From Taeniopygia guttata (taxonomy: Eukaryota; Chordata; Aves; Passeriformes; Estrildidae): a stretch of DNA of 64,000 nucleotides. The first letter of the stretch is position 1; each line of letters starts with the position of its first letter. The stretch spans positions 72,648,501 to 72,712,500 of the forward strand of contig NC_133028.1 in the NCBI RefSeq assembly GCF_048771995.1. Reading direction: 5' to 3'. Position numbers and translations under genes: made by a program. The notes beneath the pieces are model-generated. The model worked only from the letters and a program-made list of their open reading frames with translations. It searched no databases and had not been told where the DNA came from. This document shows positions 34,640 through 46,619 of the stretch, in pieces.

Positions 34640-35400
34640 GAGGCAGGCTCGGGACCCTTCTGAGGTCCTGCAAGCACTTGGCAGAGCAGGAGGATTGCTT
34701 CACGTGGTTTTCAGGCTGAACTTCTATTTATGCATGCCATGGTGACATCTGCCTGTCTCATGGAAGCATGACATTTTCAATTGTGCTTGAGCATGTAATA
34801 CCACATTGCCTTCAGGCCCTTTGCTGGAGGAATGCTGTCTGCTTGGCTGCTCCCTGCTTTGTCCATCTGCAGCTGGCTGTTCCTAAGTATAGCAACTTGT
34901 ACCTCTCTCCCCCTGAACTGCTTCTGGGACATTTCTCTACTTTTTGAGATCTCTTTGATGCTAGTCCCAGTTTTCAGCATGGTCCTCCCTGTCTTCATGT
35001 TTTATCTAATTCTGCACAGAAACTTTCTCTTTTTTCATTAATTAAGGATTGAGCAGAGCCATTTGAAAGCTGAAGCCCTCTGCAGGGGCATTTAATATTT
35101 GCTTCCATTTTGACAGAGTGCATTTTGCAAGTCTTCTGGGAGGTACTGTCCAACCACTCCTGCACCCAGTTTATAGCATTCAATCTAGACCATGTTTCTC
35201 TGGCTTAAAAGATTGTCATGTGAAATAATGTCATGTTTTAAAGGAAAGCTACATGATGCTTATTGCTCCTCTAACCACATAGCTGGATACTGTGTTGCTG
35301 AAGGAAATGAGACAATCTTAACATGATTTGTTCTTTACAAATCTCTGTTGGTTCATCTTGGCTTTTCTTCCCCAGTTTTAAGTAATTTATAACCTTTCCA
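34640..35400 (-). mobile_element. Old CR1/L3-like LINE fragment, reverse transcriptase region, minus orientation
   Basis: Seen on the minus strand from 35400 downwards: a reading N-Q-Q-R-F-V-K-N-K-S-C (plus 35322-35354). Next comes CACATGACAATCT...AAACATGGTCTAGAT, and N-A-I-N-W-V-Q-E-W-L-D (about 35150-35183), where the family has L-D-x-x-x-I-K-W-V-x-x-W-L-x-x-R. Finally there is GCAATCCTCCTGCTCTGCCAAG...CCTCAGA near 34660-34700, which resembles the family's EVILPLYSALVRPQ block. Known: these blocks occur in this order in the reverse transcriptase and downstream part of CR1/L3 LINEs. The copy has a large internal deletion (the F-A-D-D catalytic block is not seen), stops and frameshifts. It is much older than the CR1 3' ends elsewhere in the window. 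Confidence 0.72.
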
Positions 35401-35404
35401 TTTG

Positions 35405-37685
35405 GCTAAACAGGTCTCCTCATCCCTTTTAAGACTCAAATTAATTATATATTTGTAAGAGACTTGATAGTCCAACTTCTTTTATTGTACCTGACAAAGA
35501 TTTTCCTTAGTACAAACACAGCACATAGTTTGAGGCTCGTGGTTCCTGCAGGATGTAGGCATATCTTGTAGTTAGGCTTATATGGTTAGGAAAATTTATT
35601 GTTAAAGTATCTTCCATGAATATTCAGGCCTAAAATTCATTGTAGTTTTAGCATGGCTAATCTGAAACAGGTCAAGTCTGATTACTTTGAGTTATTTATT
35701 GGCCATAGGAGAAGAAAAGAGTGCAGAAAAACATCAGTATTGTGTCTGTGTAATGCTATATTGTGAATAGCCATTACATGCATAGGTATGGTAAGAACAC
35801 TGGATCAAGAACAAGTGCAAGTTGTCATAAGATTTCTTTGCATTAGCTAAGAGGCTTGTGATTTTCTTTTCTCTTTGAGGACTAAGGCTTCAGATGTGAG
35901 TCCAGTTTCTCATTTGCATGCAAGATTACATTTCTCTCTTTTGGCCTAATAAAGTGGAGTGCATTTAATTTATATATTATTTCTAAAAATGCTGAATATT
36001 TTAGGTAACAGGGCAGAAAATTATATCCTCTATGTGAGTGGAGAGGTGATGGAGTAGGAGAGAATAAAGGTTTAATTTCTCCTATTAATTTCTCAGCAAC
36101 GCTATTTTCCACTGCTGCAGGACAGGCCAAAAATTGTTATTAAAGAACTCACATTTTATATAGATTAAATTCCACAGAAAGGGAAGGTAGTGGTAGGAAG
36201 GGTTTCCATGGCAAAAACATTGAAAGAGAAGCAACGTTTCTCTGTCATGACAAGACACCACTGTAAAGTGAACATCCACTTGAAGAAAGACACTTTAAAC
36301 CCTACAATTAAACTTGCAACCACTAAAATTACAAGCTTAGTAGCTGTATAGACTGAAGTAATTAGTAGGGACAAAGGACAAACACTACAATATTCACCAT
36401 CAGGAGCTAAAAGTTGACTGCTGCAGTTCATTTTGATGAGCTTTATTATTCTGGATTGAATCTATGCATTTATAATGATGTCATTTTATATCTACAGTGA
36501 TGATTCACATCTGGATGATTTTAAGTACTAAAAAGATATGTGTCAAACTTCTATTGCCCCAAGGTAATCAAGCTAAATCCATCCTCTAGTTGTTTCTTTC
36601 TGACTTTAGGCATACAAAAAACTGACCATCAAGAAACACTGATTTCAGAGGCTGATATGAGTGGACAACTGAATTTCCTGAAGTGGTAAGTAAACTTGAA
36701 TTGGATGAATTGATTAAGGAACCCTAGAAAAACCAAGATTCTTAGCTTGACATGAAAGGCACTCAGTTAATGTGCCTTTTGCTGAATATCCCTTTTTAGA
36801 GTGACCACTCTGGACTATTTGCTAAGGAGGACAATAGTTTGCCAGACATGATTAATTGACACTTTGTGAGAGGGCAGGTTGACTCATATTTAATAATGGA
36901 CATCGTATCTAAAGATTCTCTTTTCCTTAAACTCTGCCCTTAGGATAAGCTGGTGTGCAGAACAGGCAGCTGTGTTATTTATCTGCATGATATAGATAAT
37001 CTTACAGATGAAGCCTTTTGTTATGGTCTTTGTAAGCAGTATCATATAAGCAGCTTAAGGCTCCTTTTGCCTCTGTTAAGTCACCACACTGTGGAGAGGT
37101 TTATAACTCTTACCTCATGTCACTGCTGCTGTATATCAAGGCTTTTGTACAAATCAGTGGGCCTGTAATAAAACTGCAGTAAGTTCTTAACTCAGTAAAC
37201 AGATATGTGTTGGGAATCACACAACCAGCCATTTGTTATGACCCATGTAGTTACAGCAATTATAGCAGAAGCCTTTTTAATTAACAGTAAGTTTCAGGTT
37301 GTGCAATTTGAGTTCTTATATTTAGAACATAAGCTCTTTCTGTTCCAAACATCTCTTTCAAACAGTCTGGAACAACACTTTGCCCTTTAAATTTCAGTTC
37401 CATCATGTTCTCCTACCAAAATAATTGCAAACACAAGGGCAGGGTTCTCCTGTGAAGGCACGGGTGAGTGCTCCATCCTGAGCATTGATCCATTCCCTGA
37501 TTCAGTGCCCTGTGTAAGAAATCTTTGAGCCTGGGCTTTATTTTTGCTTTGCTTTTTATGGAAAGAACTAAGGTTCCCTAGACAGGAGAACTTCCTCCAG
37601 GTGAAGTAGATAAGCACTAGGTCATTTTCACAGGAGTGAGGGGTCCTAGAAGGGAGGCTGAAGGTTTAGACTGAAGGAGAGAATC
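35405..37685. other. Unique non-coding DNA with one candidate exon
   Basis: No full gene is seen. Apart from the candidate exon at 36610-36685, frames are short, such as 36165-36431 (-), and carry no recognisable motif. Confidence 0.45.
36610..36685 (+). other. Candidate 76-bp internal exon with strong splice sites (unproven)
   Basis: Seen: a pyrimidine-rich TAGTTGTTTCTTTCTGACTTTAG acceptor region, AG at 36608-36609, and a donor AAGTG|GTAAGTAAA with GTAAGT at 36686-36691, matching the vertebrate consensus at all intron positions. One of three frames is open: after two bases it reads I-Q-K-T-D-H-Q-E-T-L-I-S-E-A-D-M-S-G-Q-L (positions 36612-36671), then N-F-L-K. I do not recognise the peptide. 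76 bp is not a multiple of three, so inclusion would shift frame. It could equally be a non-coding RNA exon or a pseudo-exon, as such pairs occur by chance in large introns. Confidence 0.3.
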
Positions 37686-37689
37686 CTCA

Positions 37690-38391
37690 GTCCATCCATC
37701 CATCCATCCATCCATCCATCCATCCATCCATCCATCATCCATTCATCCATCCATCCATCCACCCATCCATCCATCCATCCATCCATCCATCCATCCATCC
37801 ATCCATCATCCATCCATCATCCATCCATCATCCATCCATCCATCCACCCATCCATCCATCCATCCATCTGTCCATCCATCCCTCCATCCATCCATCATCC
37901 ATCCATCACCCATTCATCCATCCATCCATCCATCCATCACCCATCCATCCATCCACCATCCATCCATCCATCCATCATCCATCCATCCATCATCCATCCA
38001 TCCATCCATCCATCACCCATCCATCCATCCATCATCCATCCATCAATCCATCCATCATCCATCCATCATCCATCCATCATCCATCCATCCATCCATCCAT
38101 CATCCATCCATCCATCCACCATCCATCCATCCATCCATCATCCATCCATCCATCCATCCATCATCCATCCATCCATCCATCATCCATCCATCCATCCATC
38201 CATCCATCCATCCATCATCCATCCATCCATCCATCCATCCATCCATCATCCATCCATCCATCCATCCATCCCTCCATCCATCCATCCATCCATCCATCCA
38301 TCCATCCATCATCCATCCATCCATCCATCCATCCATCCATCCATCCATCCATCATCCATCCATCCATCCATCCATCCATCCATCCATCCAG
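37690..38391. repeat. (ATCC)n tetranucleotide array, about 700 bp
   Basis: Almost unbroken ATCC units with recurring 3-bp ATC interruptions (...ATCC-ATC-ATCC...), and occasional ACCC, TTCC, TCTG, TCCC or AATCC variants clustered in the first half. The second half (38040 onwards) is purer. Because TGG-ATG-GAT-GGA contains no stop, the minus strand is open and reads as D-G-W-M repeats. This is a property of the repeat, not a gene. Confidence 0.97.
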
Positions 38392-38394
38392 CCT

Positions 38395-41300
38395 TCCTTA
38401 GCTCCATGACTTCCTATTATTTATAGCCTGACTGCCTTATAAGAAATCACAAACCTTTCTTGTGGAAACTTATAAGTCATACAGTCCTATTGTAGGGGAA
38501 ATTGAAATAATGTTATTTTCAAGCTTTCTAGACTTATGATCTCCTTGTTCAGCCACAGGATCTCTTCTGCCTAGTTATTCCTCATATTTGGAATGTGGTT
38601 TGAAAAATAGATTTTGCCTCAAAATATTTATCAGTCAACTGAACTGTCCTTTGGCTTCACTGTGAGTTATTTTTAGAGCTCCAAACACAAATTATTTGAT
38701 TTTTTTGAATAATTTCTATTTCAAAAATTATTTTTTTTCTCTGTAATTTATTTCCTATTAATACACTTGATATCAGCAGTAATGCAAAGAAAAAAGGCAT
38801 TAACGTTCTCTGCAGCTTTGTCTTTTGTTTTATGAATAATAATACTGGAAGCAAGATGAGAGCAGTGTGTGAGAGCAGTGGAAATACTGCTTCTATGGTT
38901 AATGAAACACTTTCTGAAATGGAATCTGAATAGATTAATTTGCTTGTCAAGTGTATAATAAGATGCACAGGAGTTTTGGGTGGGTTTTTGTGTCTTCTTA
39001 ATTACATAATGATCACCGATTTAAGGTTTGGGCTTTTATTTTTTTGTCTATGTTTTTGTGGGTTTTTTTCTTTTTTTTTTCAAATTTGCAGAATGAAACA
39101 GTAAAACAGTTCAAGTAGGTCTTTGATTGCTTCTAGGAATAAATATATTCTGTGAACTCATGCATAAATGGCAAGTTTACACTGAATTTTGTGTGTGAAC
39201 ATTTAGCCAACACTCAGAATATCTTTCCTGTTAAAAAAGTAATATATCAAGATAAGTAGTACAAAAGAAAGTCAGAATTTTTTTTTTTTTTTTTTTTTTT
39301 TGAACCAGCAGGTGCAAGTATTGCAGCTGGAGTTGAACTTCAGAGGGGAAATTAGTCTGGTTGTGGATGAGTGATGTTGCTTACATTATCACTAGAAAAA
39401 ACTATCTTAAAATCAGATTTAGGCATGTAGGTATGTGATGATAAAAGAATGTGCTTGTGAGAAAAAGGGAGAGAGGGAAACCTTAGTTTCATTTGGTTTA
39501 TTTGTTAATAAGATTTGTGGCATGTTTCATGGAATGGAAGACCTTCATTGCTGGGAAGCATTTTATCTTTTCCTGTTCTTCCAGTAAGAAACTATTCATC
39601 AGCTTTCCTGGGATTTCCAGTATTTAGCAACTTAAGGAGTCATGAAAAAGTAGCTTTTCTGCCACGGCAGAGAACACTGTAAGCAAGTAATGCTTCAAGT
39701 AGCGTTGGAGTGTAGTTTGAGTTGCCAGCTCAGTGCAAAAAAGTGTAAACAGAGCACTTCTCTCTGGCACCCCAAAATCAAGTGCAAATCTCTCTCTGGG
39801 TTGAAGTTCCAGCTTGCCTCTGTATACATAATACAGGAGAAAACCTGAACATGTGGGAAAATGTGCAGTTGGCATAAATAATGCTGATTTATCTGGGCCT
39901 AAACTCCAGGGTGTCCTCTGTGGGCAGAGAGGGGTAATTTGGCAAAGGTGCAAAGAAGCAGCAGGGTGGCACTCAGAGGATATGAGTGTGGATATGGCCT
40001 TTCCTCTAGCCCAGTGGATTCTCAGAAATATATCACATAAAAAAATGCTGACAGCCTTTTTTTCTTTTTTGGTTGCTGTTAAGACTACCAACAGCTACAT
40101 TTCCCCTTTATGTTTTTGTTACTTTATTTTTTTTTCCTGCATTTAATTCATCTACTGCATGTTTCTGAAAGGAGGAAAGGCAGCAATCTTATTCCCTCCC
40201 AAATTGATGGTAAAATATAACTACAAATCATGCAGTTCTGGGAGCCAATACTGTCAAGAGAGTAATTTTACTCTCTGATACTTTAAAAGAACTTTTTAAA
40301 GCTCTTCCTAATGGTGTACTTATAAAAGCAAAACAAATATAAGCAAAACAGTTTCAAACAGCTAGCAGAGAATGACCTGCCAACAAACTAGGTCCAAAAC
40401 TAGCCCTGAGTACTTCAGTTTGCAGTAAAGTCAGTGTCCCCCTGCTAACTGTGTGTGATAAGTCTGAAAATGGTGAGCCTGTTTTTATATAAGCATGTAC
40501 ATGCAGGCAGGACTTTTAAATCTAGTGAAACTGCAGTAATGCCTGATCTATGGTCAAAATATTTAGAACATTTCCATTGCTACCCAGAATGGCTAGAGAT
40601 TCTGTGTGATGTTGCCTTTCATCTTGGGCTGTTGTTTGCACATCTGCAGAAACTGTGCTTGCATATTAACAAAATTATTTGTTCGACAGAATAATGTTTG
40701 TGTAAAATAACACTGTTGCTTTTCCCATTTGTACTAAATCTAGCAATCTTTAATTAATCATTTTAATTAGTTATTAAATTATTTATCTATTTTTTAAAGA
40801 AAAATTATTATTAGTTATATAGAATTCTTTCATACATTTTTGCATAAGTTTTTGTGAGGCAGAAGTTTCAGTTTCATTTGAGATTTTGTGACTCTAATGA
40901 TCTAATATTCTTGAAACAGATGATATATATTTTTCATGTTACAAAAGCGGTTTCATATGACAGAGTTTGTTCAATTTTTTATACTTTTTATATTGTCATT
41001 TCTTTAGCAATCCTTCTGAAATTTGTGGAAATTAGAGATGTAAAACAGTTCAAAAGTACTGTCAGAATAAGTTGCTATACCAGAAAAGTGAAAGCTGAAT
41101 GAGGCAGCCCTACCAAGATGCTGTTCTGATATTCCATATCCACACACAGAAGACTTGAGTAGTTGTTTCATCCCCTAAACCCAAATGCTCTTTCTCTTTT
41201 TCTATTCTGTTGTATTTTAAGCTCCTCAATGACCATCTTAACAAAATCTGCAATGGTGTCTTAACTTGGAAAACCAGCATTTCTATACACTCAAATAGGT

Positions 41301-41565
41301 GTATTTAGACCGCTTGAATTCTTCAAACTACTGTTTTTAAAAATTTTAACAATAACTTATTCTCCCCATCAAACAACAAAGTAAATCATATGTCGTGTTG
41401 ATAGGGCTGTGTTACAAAAGAAAGCATTTTCTTTTCTGAAAAAAATTACATATTTCTGCATGTCCTAAAAATGTAGCCAGTGTTATTGAAGTGAGAAGAT
41501 GGACTAAAAGTGTTTAATTAATTGATTTGGAGAATGGCTTCCATAGGAATGACAGCTGTTACCTT
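38395..41565. other. Unique non-coding DNA
   Basis: No gene supported. The 155-codon minus frame 39624-40091 lacks any recognisable domain and overlaps an open plus frame. There are T runs at 39065-39080 and 39278-39301. Confidence 0.5.
39278..39301. repeat. Poly(T) tract, 24 bp
   Basis: Uninterrupted T run. On the minus strand it would be a poly(A), but no AATAAA lies just upstream on that strand. Confidence 0.85.
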
Positions 41566-41569
41566 ACTG

Positions 41570-41765
41570 CTTACATTTTCCAGCCATTCCCCCTTGTTCT
41601 ACTTGTCCTATCACTCAATGTCCTATCACACTTACATTTTTTGTAAAAAATCCCTCTCCTGCTCTCCTGTACCCCTTTAGGTACTGGAATGCACTTTAAA
41701 GTCCTCCCAGACCATCTTTTCTCCAGGCTGAGCAAACCCCAGCTCGGGCTGTCTGTAAGATAAGT
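41570..41765 (-). mobile_element. CR1 LINE fragment, minus orientation
   Basis: Reverse complement reads GCTGGGGTTTGCTCAGCCTGG, AGAAAAGATGG, CATTCCAGTACCTAAAGGGG, GGAGAGGGATTTTTTACAAA and GATAGGACAAG...GGGGGAATGG. This is the ordered CR1 3' region, upstream of the terminal part. A CCTATCACTCAATGT / CCTATCACACTTACAT near-duplication is visible at 41608-41637. Truncated before the CR1 3' end. Confidence 0.88.
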
Positions 41766-41769
41766 GCAA

Positions 41770-44700
41770 GGTGACAAACACTACTCATTCTTAGGTGGAT
41801 GAAAGCAAAGAGGTGGATCTCATGTTCATTTTACTAGGCTGGACAAAATTATGTGGGAGAGGAGGTCTCTTTTATAGTTTTCATTTTCTTATTTGTTTCT
41901 TTTTTTTCTTTGCCAAAAATTGACATTCTGCAGGGTTGTTGCTCTAGGATGCGTTGGTTGAGTTTCAAGTTTGTATGATTTACCAAGAACTAATTCAGAA
42001 CCTTGAGCATTATTTGAAGTGTAGCATGTCAAGCCAAAAAGAAATGTCCAGCAGCACTGTAATTTGGAAGAAATCCCAATTTTTAATAAGTATTAGTCAT
42101 CATTTTTAAACTCACCAGGAAGATGAAAGTCATATTTAGAGTAAAAATGAAAACAAAGGTTAAATAGCACTTGTTCACATTATTCAGCTCAGCGGGTTAT
42201 TATTTGCAGTGCCCTGCAACAAAATGCATCTTTTGAAATGTAGAAAAGGTAACATAAAATTATCATGACTTAAAGGATGTATTAAAACAATTTGTTTAAT
42301 ATTGCATAGCATTGTCAGACAAAATTATAACATGATGAAATATAACATTATTTTGAATGAAATCTAGCAGTCAGTTTTAGAAATATATACATTAGAAAGC
42401 ATGGAAAAGTACATTACAGCAGCAGTATGGTTATTGTGCTCAAGTATTTTAAAAAATAATACGAAACCACTTCTGATGATTCTGACAAAACTCTAGATGC
42501 TGTACTAATAGATTAGGATTTTTCTAAGTCTAATGGAACTGTAAAGCCTTAATGTTTGCCTAATAATTCACTAGAATTTTGAGGCATGAATCATGGTGTC
42601 ATCGACATGTGTCAGCACTTATCATTGCAATGATCTGCAAATTTAAAAAATAAATATTAGAAAATAAATAATTTTCCATCATGACTAATATAACTCCCAT
42701 TTTTATGATCTCACTAAATGTTTTCTCTCTCAATTTTAGGGTCCAGTAATACTTCCACCAGACATATCAGGCAGCCCACCTCACATCTGCTCATTTTAAT
42801 AATCCAAAACTTATTACCCATTTTTTAAAATCTGATTTAATGCTGCCCTTTTCTGTGGCATGATTTCATAACTATGTTTCTGATGACAGCTTGATCTTGT
42901 ACTTCTTTCTCTTTGACTGTATATGAAAACCTCTCCCAGTGGAATTTTGGTACATTTGTGGAAACTTTCCCATTGAAGCATTCTCTCTTTCATGATCACG
43001 TGTCTTCAAGCATCTTTCCTTCTTTTGCTTTTTATGGTTTCTCTTTTTAAAGAGTTTCCTGTGCCTGTAGTGAATGAATGGTATAAAAATATGCACAAAT
43101 TTGCATAATTGCTGCTAGATGTTTTTCAGGAAGTCATTACTTTCTTTAAAGCAGCCTGAGGAATATTTTAAGTTGCTGTCACCTCTCCACTATTATAAAG
43201 AAATGAAATGCAAAGAAATAGAAATAGGATTTACCTTTTCTGCTGGCATATGTAGCTAACTGCAAATGCTTTAGGCTCAAAGGCGAAAGAAAACAGGTGA
43301 AAGAGAGACATGCAAGGAAGTTTTATGATTACTGCTCAAAGGTCACGTTTTGTAGTGGCAATAATGTAAATGGAAAACTGGGACTATGAAGCAAATATAT
43401 GTCTTTATGAGATCTGCTCACATGTAGTTCTGAGGTGAAAGAGCACATGGTGCTACCAGCCATAAGAGACCTGCTTTATTATGACTCAATTTTCTAATTC
43501 TTATTGAGCTCTTAATTGGGCATTAAGTTCCTTTAGCCAAATCAGAATTTTCCTAGCTCATTGGCTTGATAAGACCTAGGAGGCCAGACCTGTCCCTTAT
43601 GTGGCTACACTGACTTCCATGAGACCTCAACAGGGAGAAATTACTTTTATTTACAAGATATTAGTGCTGCACACTGAGGGATGTATGTGTGTTGACATAG
43701 CATGCAATTTTAAACAGTTCAGTTTTATATATAGAAAATTAGGATGTATCTTGAGATTATTCCTTCATGGAAATTTTTTTTTTTTAACTCAACATTTGCT
43801 TTTTGAACCAGAAGTCCTATTATAGCAGGGTGGGTTTGTACTGCAAATAGAAGCAGTCAGGCTGAGCAGACTCTCTTTAAACAGCCCTGCTAATGGAAGA
43901 GAGCTCCTAATCAAGCCAGAATCGTGGCTAGTGTAAACAGTGTAAATAGTTAATGAAATTTACTTAGTAAAATGCAAGCTAGTGGATTTACATGTGGACT
44001 CTATATAGACAGAGAACTCTCTGTCCACTACCTGGCTTTTAAACCAGCCAGTTAAGGTGCTGGGCTTTGCTGTGCATCAGAACAAACCCATCTTGTCTCC
44101 TGTATCTAAATATTGGGATAGACTGCAACACCCTGACTTTCCATGTTTTGATGTCCAAGACTTAACTCTGCCTACACTTCTACAACTGTGCTCTGGCATC
44201 TCATGTAGATTTAGAATTGGCTGAAATAAGGAGATGCAGAACAAGGGAGAAGGCAGTAATTTCATTAGTTTGCAACAGAGACATTAAAAAAGCCTGAATA
44301 GCTTAATCAGACTTTGGGATAATCATTCCTAAACTACTTAGTTATTTTTGTTCCTTGACAACAAGCATAATTCAAGTTTTATTTTCTCTGTGTCTTCTAT
44401 TACAGAGGAAAATAGGAATTTTGAACTGCAATTCAAATAATGGAGAAAATAAATTAAAAGGTAAAGGTGTGTTTAAATTTGCCCTTTGAAAAATATCTTT
44501 ATACTCGCTATAAAATATTCCTTATTTGACTGAAGACTTAATTTTTCATATGGCAATTTCCTGTGCCCTGAAAGTCTCTCCAACTATGATTCAAGAGGAA
44601 TGTCCCAGGGATTTTGGAACAGTTCCAACAATAGGATCAAATGTTTGGTGATACCTACTGGCCTTTAGGCTTCCCTTTCATCAGTGAAGTCCTGCTGTGC

Positions 44701-46150
44701 TTTTTTTTTTTTTTCCTTTTTTTTAGAAAATAAACCTAAGCCCCCATCAAACAGAAAGATGAAAACTGGGTGATGTAGGGTTGGTTGGATACAGCTACTC
44801 TTCAGCTGTGGAAATTCCACACACATTACCTGGGATCCAAAGAGCTTAATGGCCTCATTTGCAGCAATGATGAGATTCAGTGGAAAGCAAAGGTTGGAAA
44901 GTAAATGCTTTTGCCTGAAACAGGGACCATGAAGATCTTGATTCACCCCCTAGTAACTTTGTATGTGTCATAGATCTGTAACTATCTTCAGAGTAATCCT
45001 CCAAGTACCTTTATTTCTGATTGTATGTATGACAAAGTGCCTCCTTTTTAGCATCAATAAGTATCTTGGCTCTCAGCTGAAGGTTAACCCTGATAAGAGT
45101 TGTTGAAGTAGACCAGCTTTGACAAAAGACTTGATTTAGTAATTAATTTAGTCTGGTTTCCAGAGCTGGTTATCACAAAAGAATTTAAAAGAAGTTAAAT
45201 ACAGCCCTTGTACTGAGAAAAAGGGGAGAAGATCCTCTTTTCTCTACTTATTCCGTGGTTAAAATACATCCTCAGGATTATGTGGCTCAAAGAATGATAG
45301 AATATCCATATTACATGGTCATGATACTCAACCATCATAGATTCTAGACCGTTTCTAGCAAAGAATGACAAAGCAAGAAGTTTGGAAATGTGGACACAAG
45401 GCTCACACTCTATTATTCAAAATGATTGACATTTTGTCATTTATTATTTTTTAACCAAAAAAGTAGATTAGTTGTTTGTATAAAGCTAAATAAAGTTATT
45501 TCTAGTTAAATAATTCAATCAATAAAGGGTTGAAATAAAACTTGTTTGTATACAAGGCCTTTATAAATTAGTTATGTGCATAATTTGTCTTCCCTGCAGC
45601 TGTCTACTGGTGCATTTTTAGTGACAACCTATTTACATTCCTTCTAATTGTATGAGCAAGATCTCAGATAAACATCACTTATATGGCAACTGAATAATTG
45701 TTTGACAGCATTTTGCATCTTTGATGAAACATGAAGGAAAAAATCCACTAACAATGCTGCTGCTGCCAGAACCAGTTATCACTCTGAAGAATCCAAACTT
45801 CAATGCTATGAAACTGTGATTACAAAAAACTACTGATTTTTTTATGGCTGTATCTATTCTTTCTATTGCACTTGATAATTCGGTTCATGGATTGTACAGA
45901 AAGCAGTACATGATTTTAATAAGCAGTCTTAAATGAGCAGATTAACAGGTAGAAGGAAAAGGATTAGGCTTTTATCTAGCATCAGCATTGTGTGAGAGAG
46001 TATCCACTCTGCTGGGAATAATTAGCTTGTTTAAAGCTCTTTAGATTTAAGTGTCATTTTTAATTATTGAGTGTTTGGAATTCTGTTCTTACCTTTTTAA
46101 TCCTGTTTTTCATGGCTCTATATACCAATAGACATAAAAAATGGATTAAA
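41770..46150. other. Unique AT-rich non-coding DNA
   Basis: No gene supported. The segments 42160-42680 and 45560-46080 are free of recognisable repeats and rich in ATTTGCAT, TGACAG, TTTGAT and TAATTA-type words, so they are candidate conserved non-coding DNA. There is a T run at 44701-44724. A possible terminal exon is described at 42740. Confidence 0.45.
42740..42799 (+). other. Candidate terminal exon (weak)
   Basis: Acceptor-like TTTTCTCTCTCAATTTTAG ends at 42739. The next 19 codons are open, G-P-V-I-L-P-P-D-I-S-G-S-P-P-H-I-C-S-F, then TAA at 42797-42799. There is no AATAAA close by, and no upstream exon is recognised. Nineteen codons is well within chance; I list it only because the acceptor is good. 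Confidence 0.12.
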
Positions 46151-46157
46151 GTCATGT

Positions 46158-46238
46158 TTCAGACCGCATGCCATGGGCAGGGATGCCACCCACCAGACTA
46201 AGTTGCTCTAGACCCCATTCAACCTTGTCTTAAAATCC
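46158..46238 (-). mobile_element. CR1 LINE fragment, minus orientation
   Basis: Reverse complement reads AAGACAAGGTTGAATGGGG, CTAGAGCAACTTAGTCTGG and GGCATCCCTGCCCATGGCA, the avian CR1 block that precedes the terminal GGTTGG...CTTCCAACC part. That terminal part is absent, so it is broken at both ends. Confidence 0.85.
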
Positions 46239-46560
46239 ATATTTATCTATATTTATCCCTAATATATATATTTTTTAAATTTCTTTCTCCCATATGCATT
46301 TCCGTTACTCTTTCCCTACGGAGTTTTGCTAATGTCTATTTGATCTTTTTGGGGGGTTTTGAAAAGTGGCTATTTTGATAAATCCCCTTCTCCATTGATT
46401 TTTCACAAGCCACATATCCTTAGAGCTATCCCTTCAGAGGGGTATTTGCGTCACTACTCCCCAGTCAGTGCTGGATTTAACATTGTGTCATGACAGCAAT
46501 TAATTTTGTCTTTTTTTTTTTTCAGTGTTTTGTAACTTCTAGGTTAAGACTAGCCTGTGA

Positions 46561-46614
46561 TACGTAGCCATGTAATACAAAATAATTTAATTTTATTCCA
46601 TTACGTAGCCATGT
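46561..46614. repeat. Direct repeat pair TACGTAGCCATGT, 41 bp apart
   Basis: A 13-bp word with the palindrome TACGTA occurs at 46561-46573 and 46602-46614. Both copies keep the CpG, which is unusual in this AT-rich, CpG-poor stretch. Confidence 0.8.
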
Positions 46615-46619
46615 TTCAG

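Noticed and set aside
38100..38348. Open frame of D-G-W-M repeats on the minus strand
   Set aside because: Any frame of a (TGGA)n array is stop-free, and 3-bp interruptions keep it so. It is a simple repeat, not a protein.
37690..38391. CRISPR-like regular repeats
   Set aside because: A tetranucleotide array with no unique spacers, in a vertebrate genome.
39624..40091. 155-codon minus-strand frame
   Set aside because: No recognisable domain, and an overlapping plus frame at 39853-40146 is also open. Length is near the chance expectation for 64 kb.
45285..45350. AGAATGATAGAAT...CATCATAGATTCTAG words resembling a CR1 terminus
   Set aside because: Only the short AT-rich words match; the diagnostic TTCCAACC block is absent.
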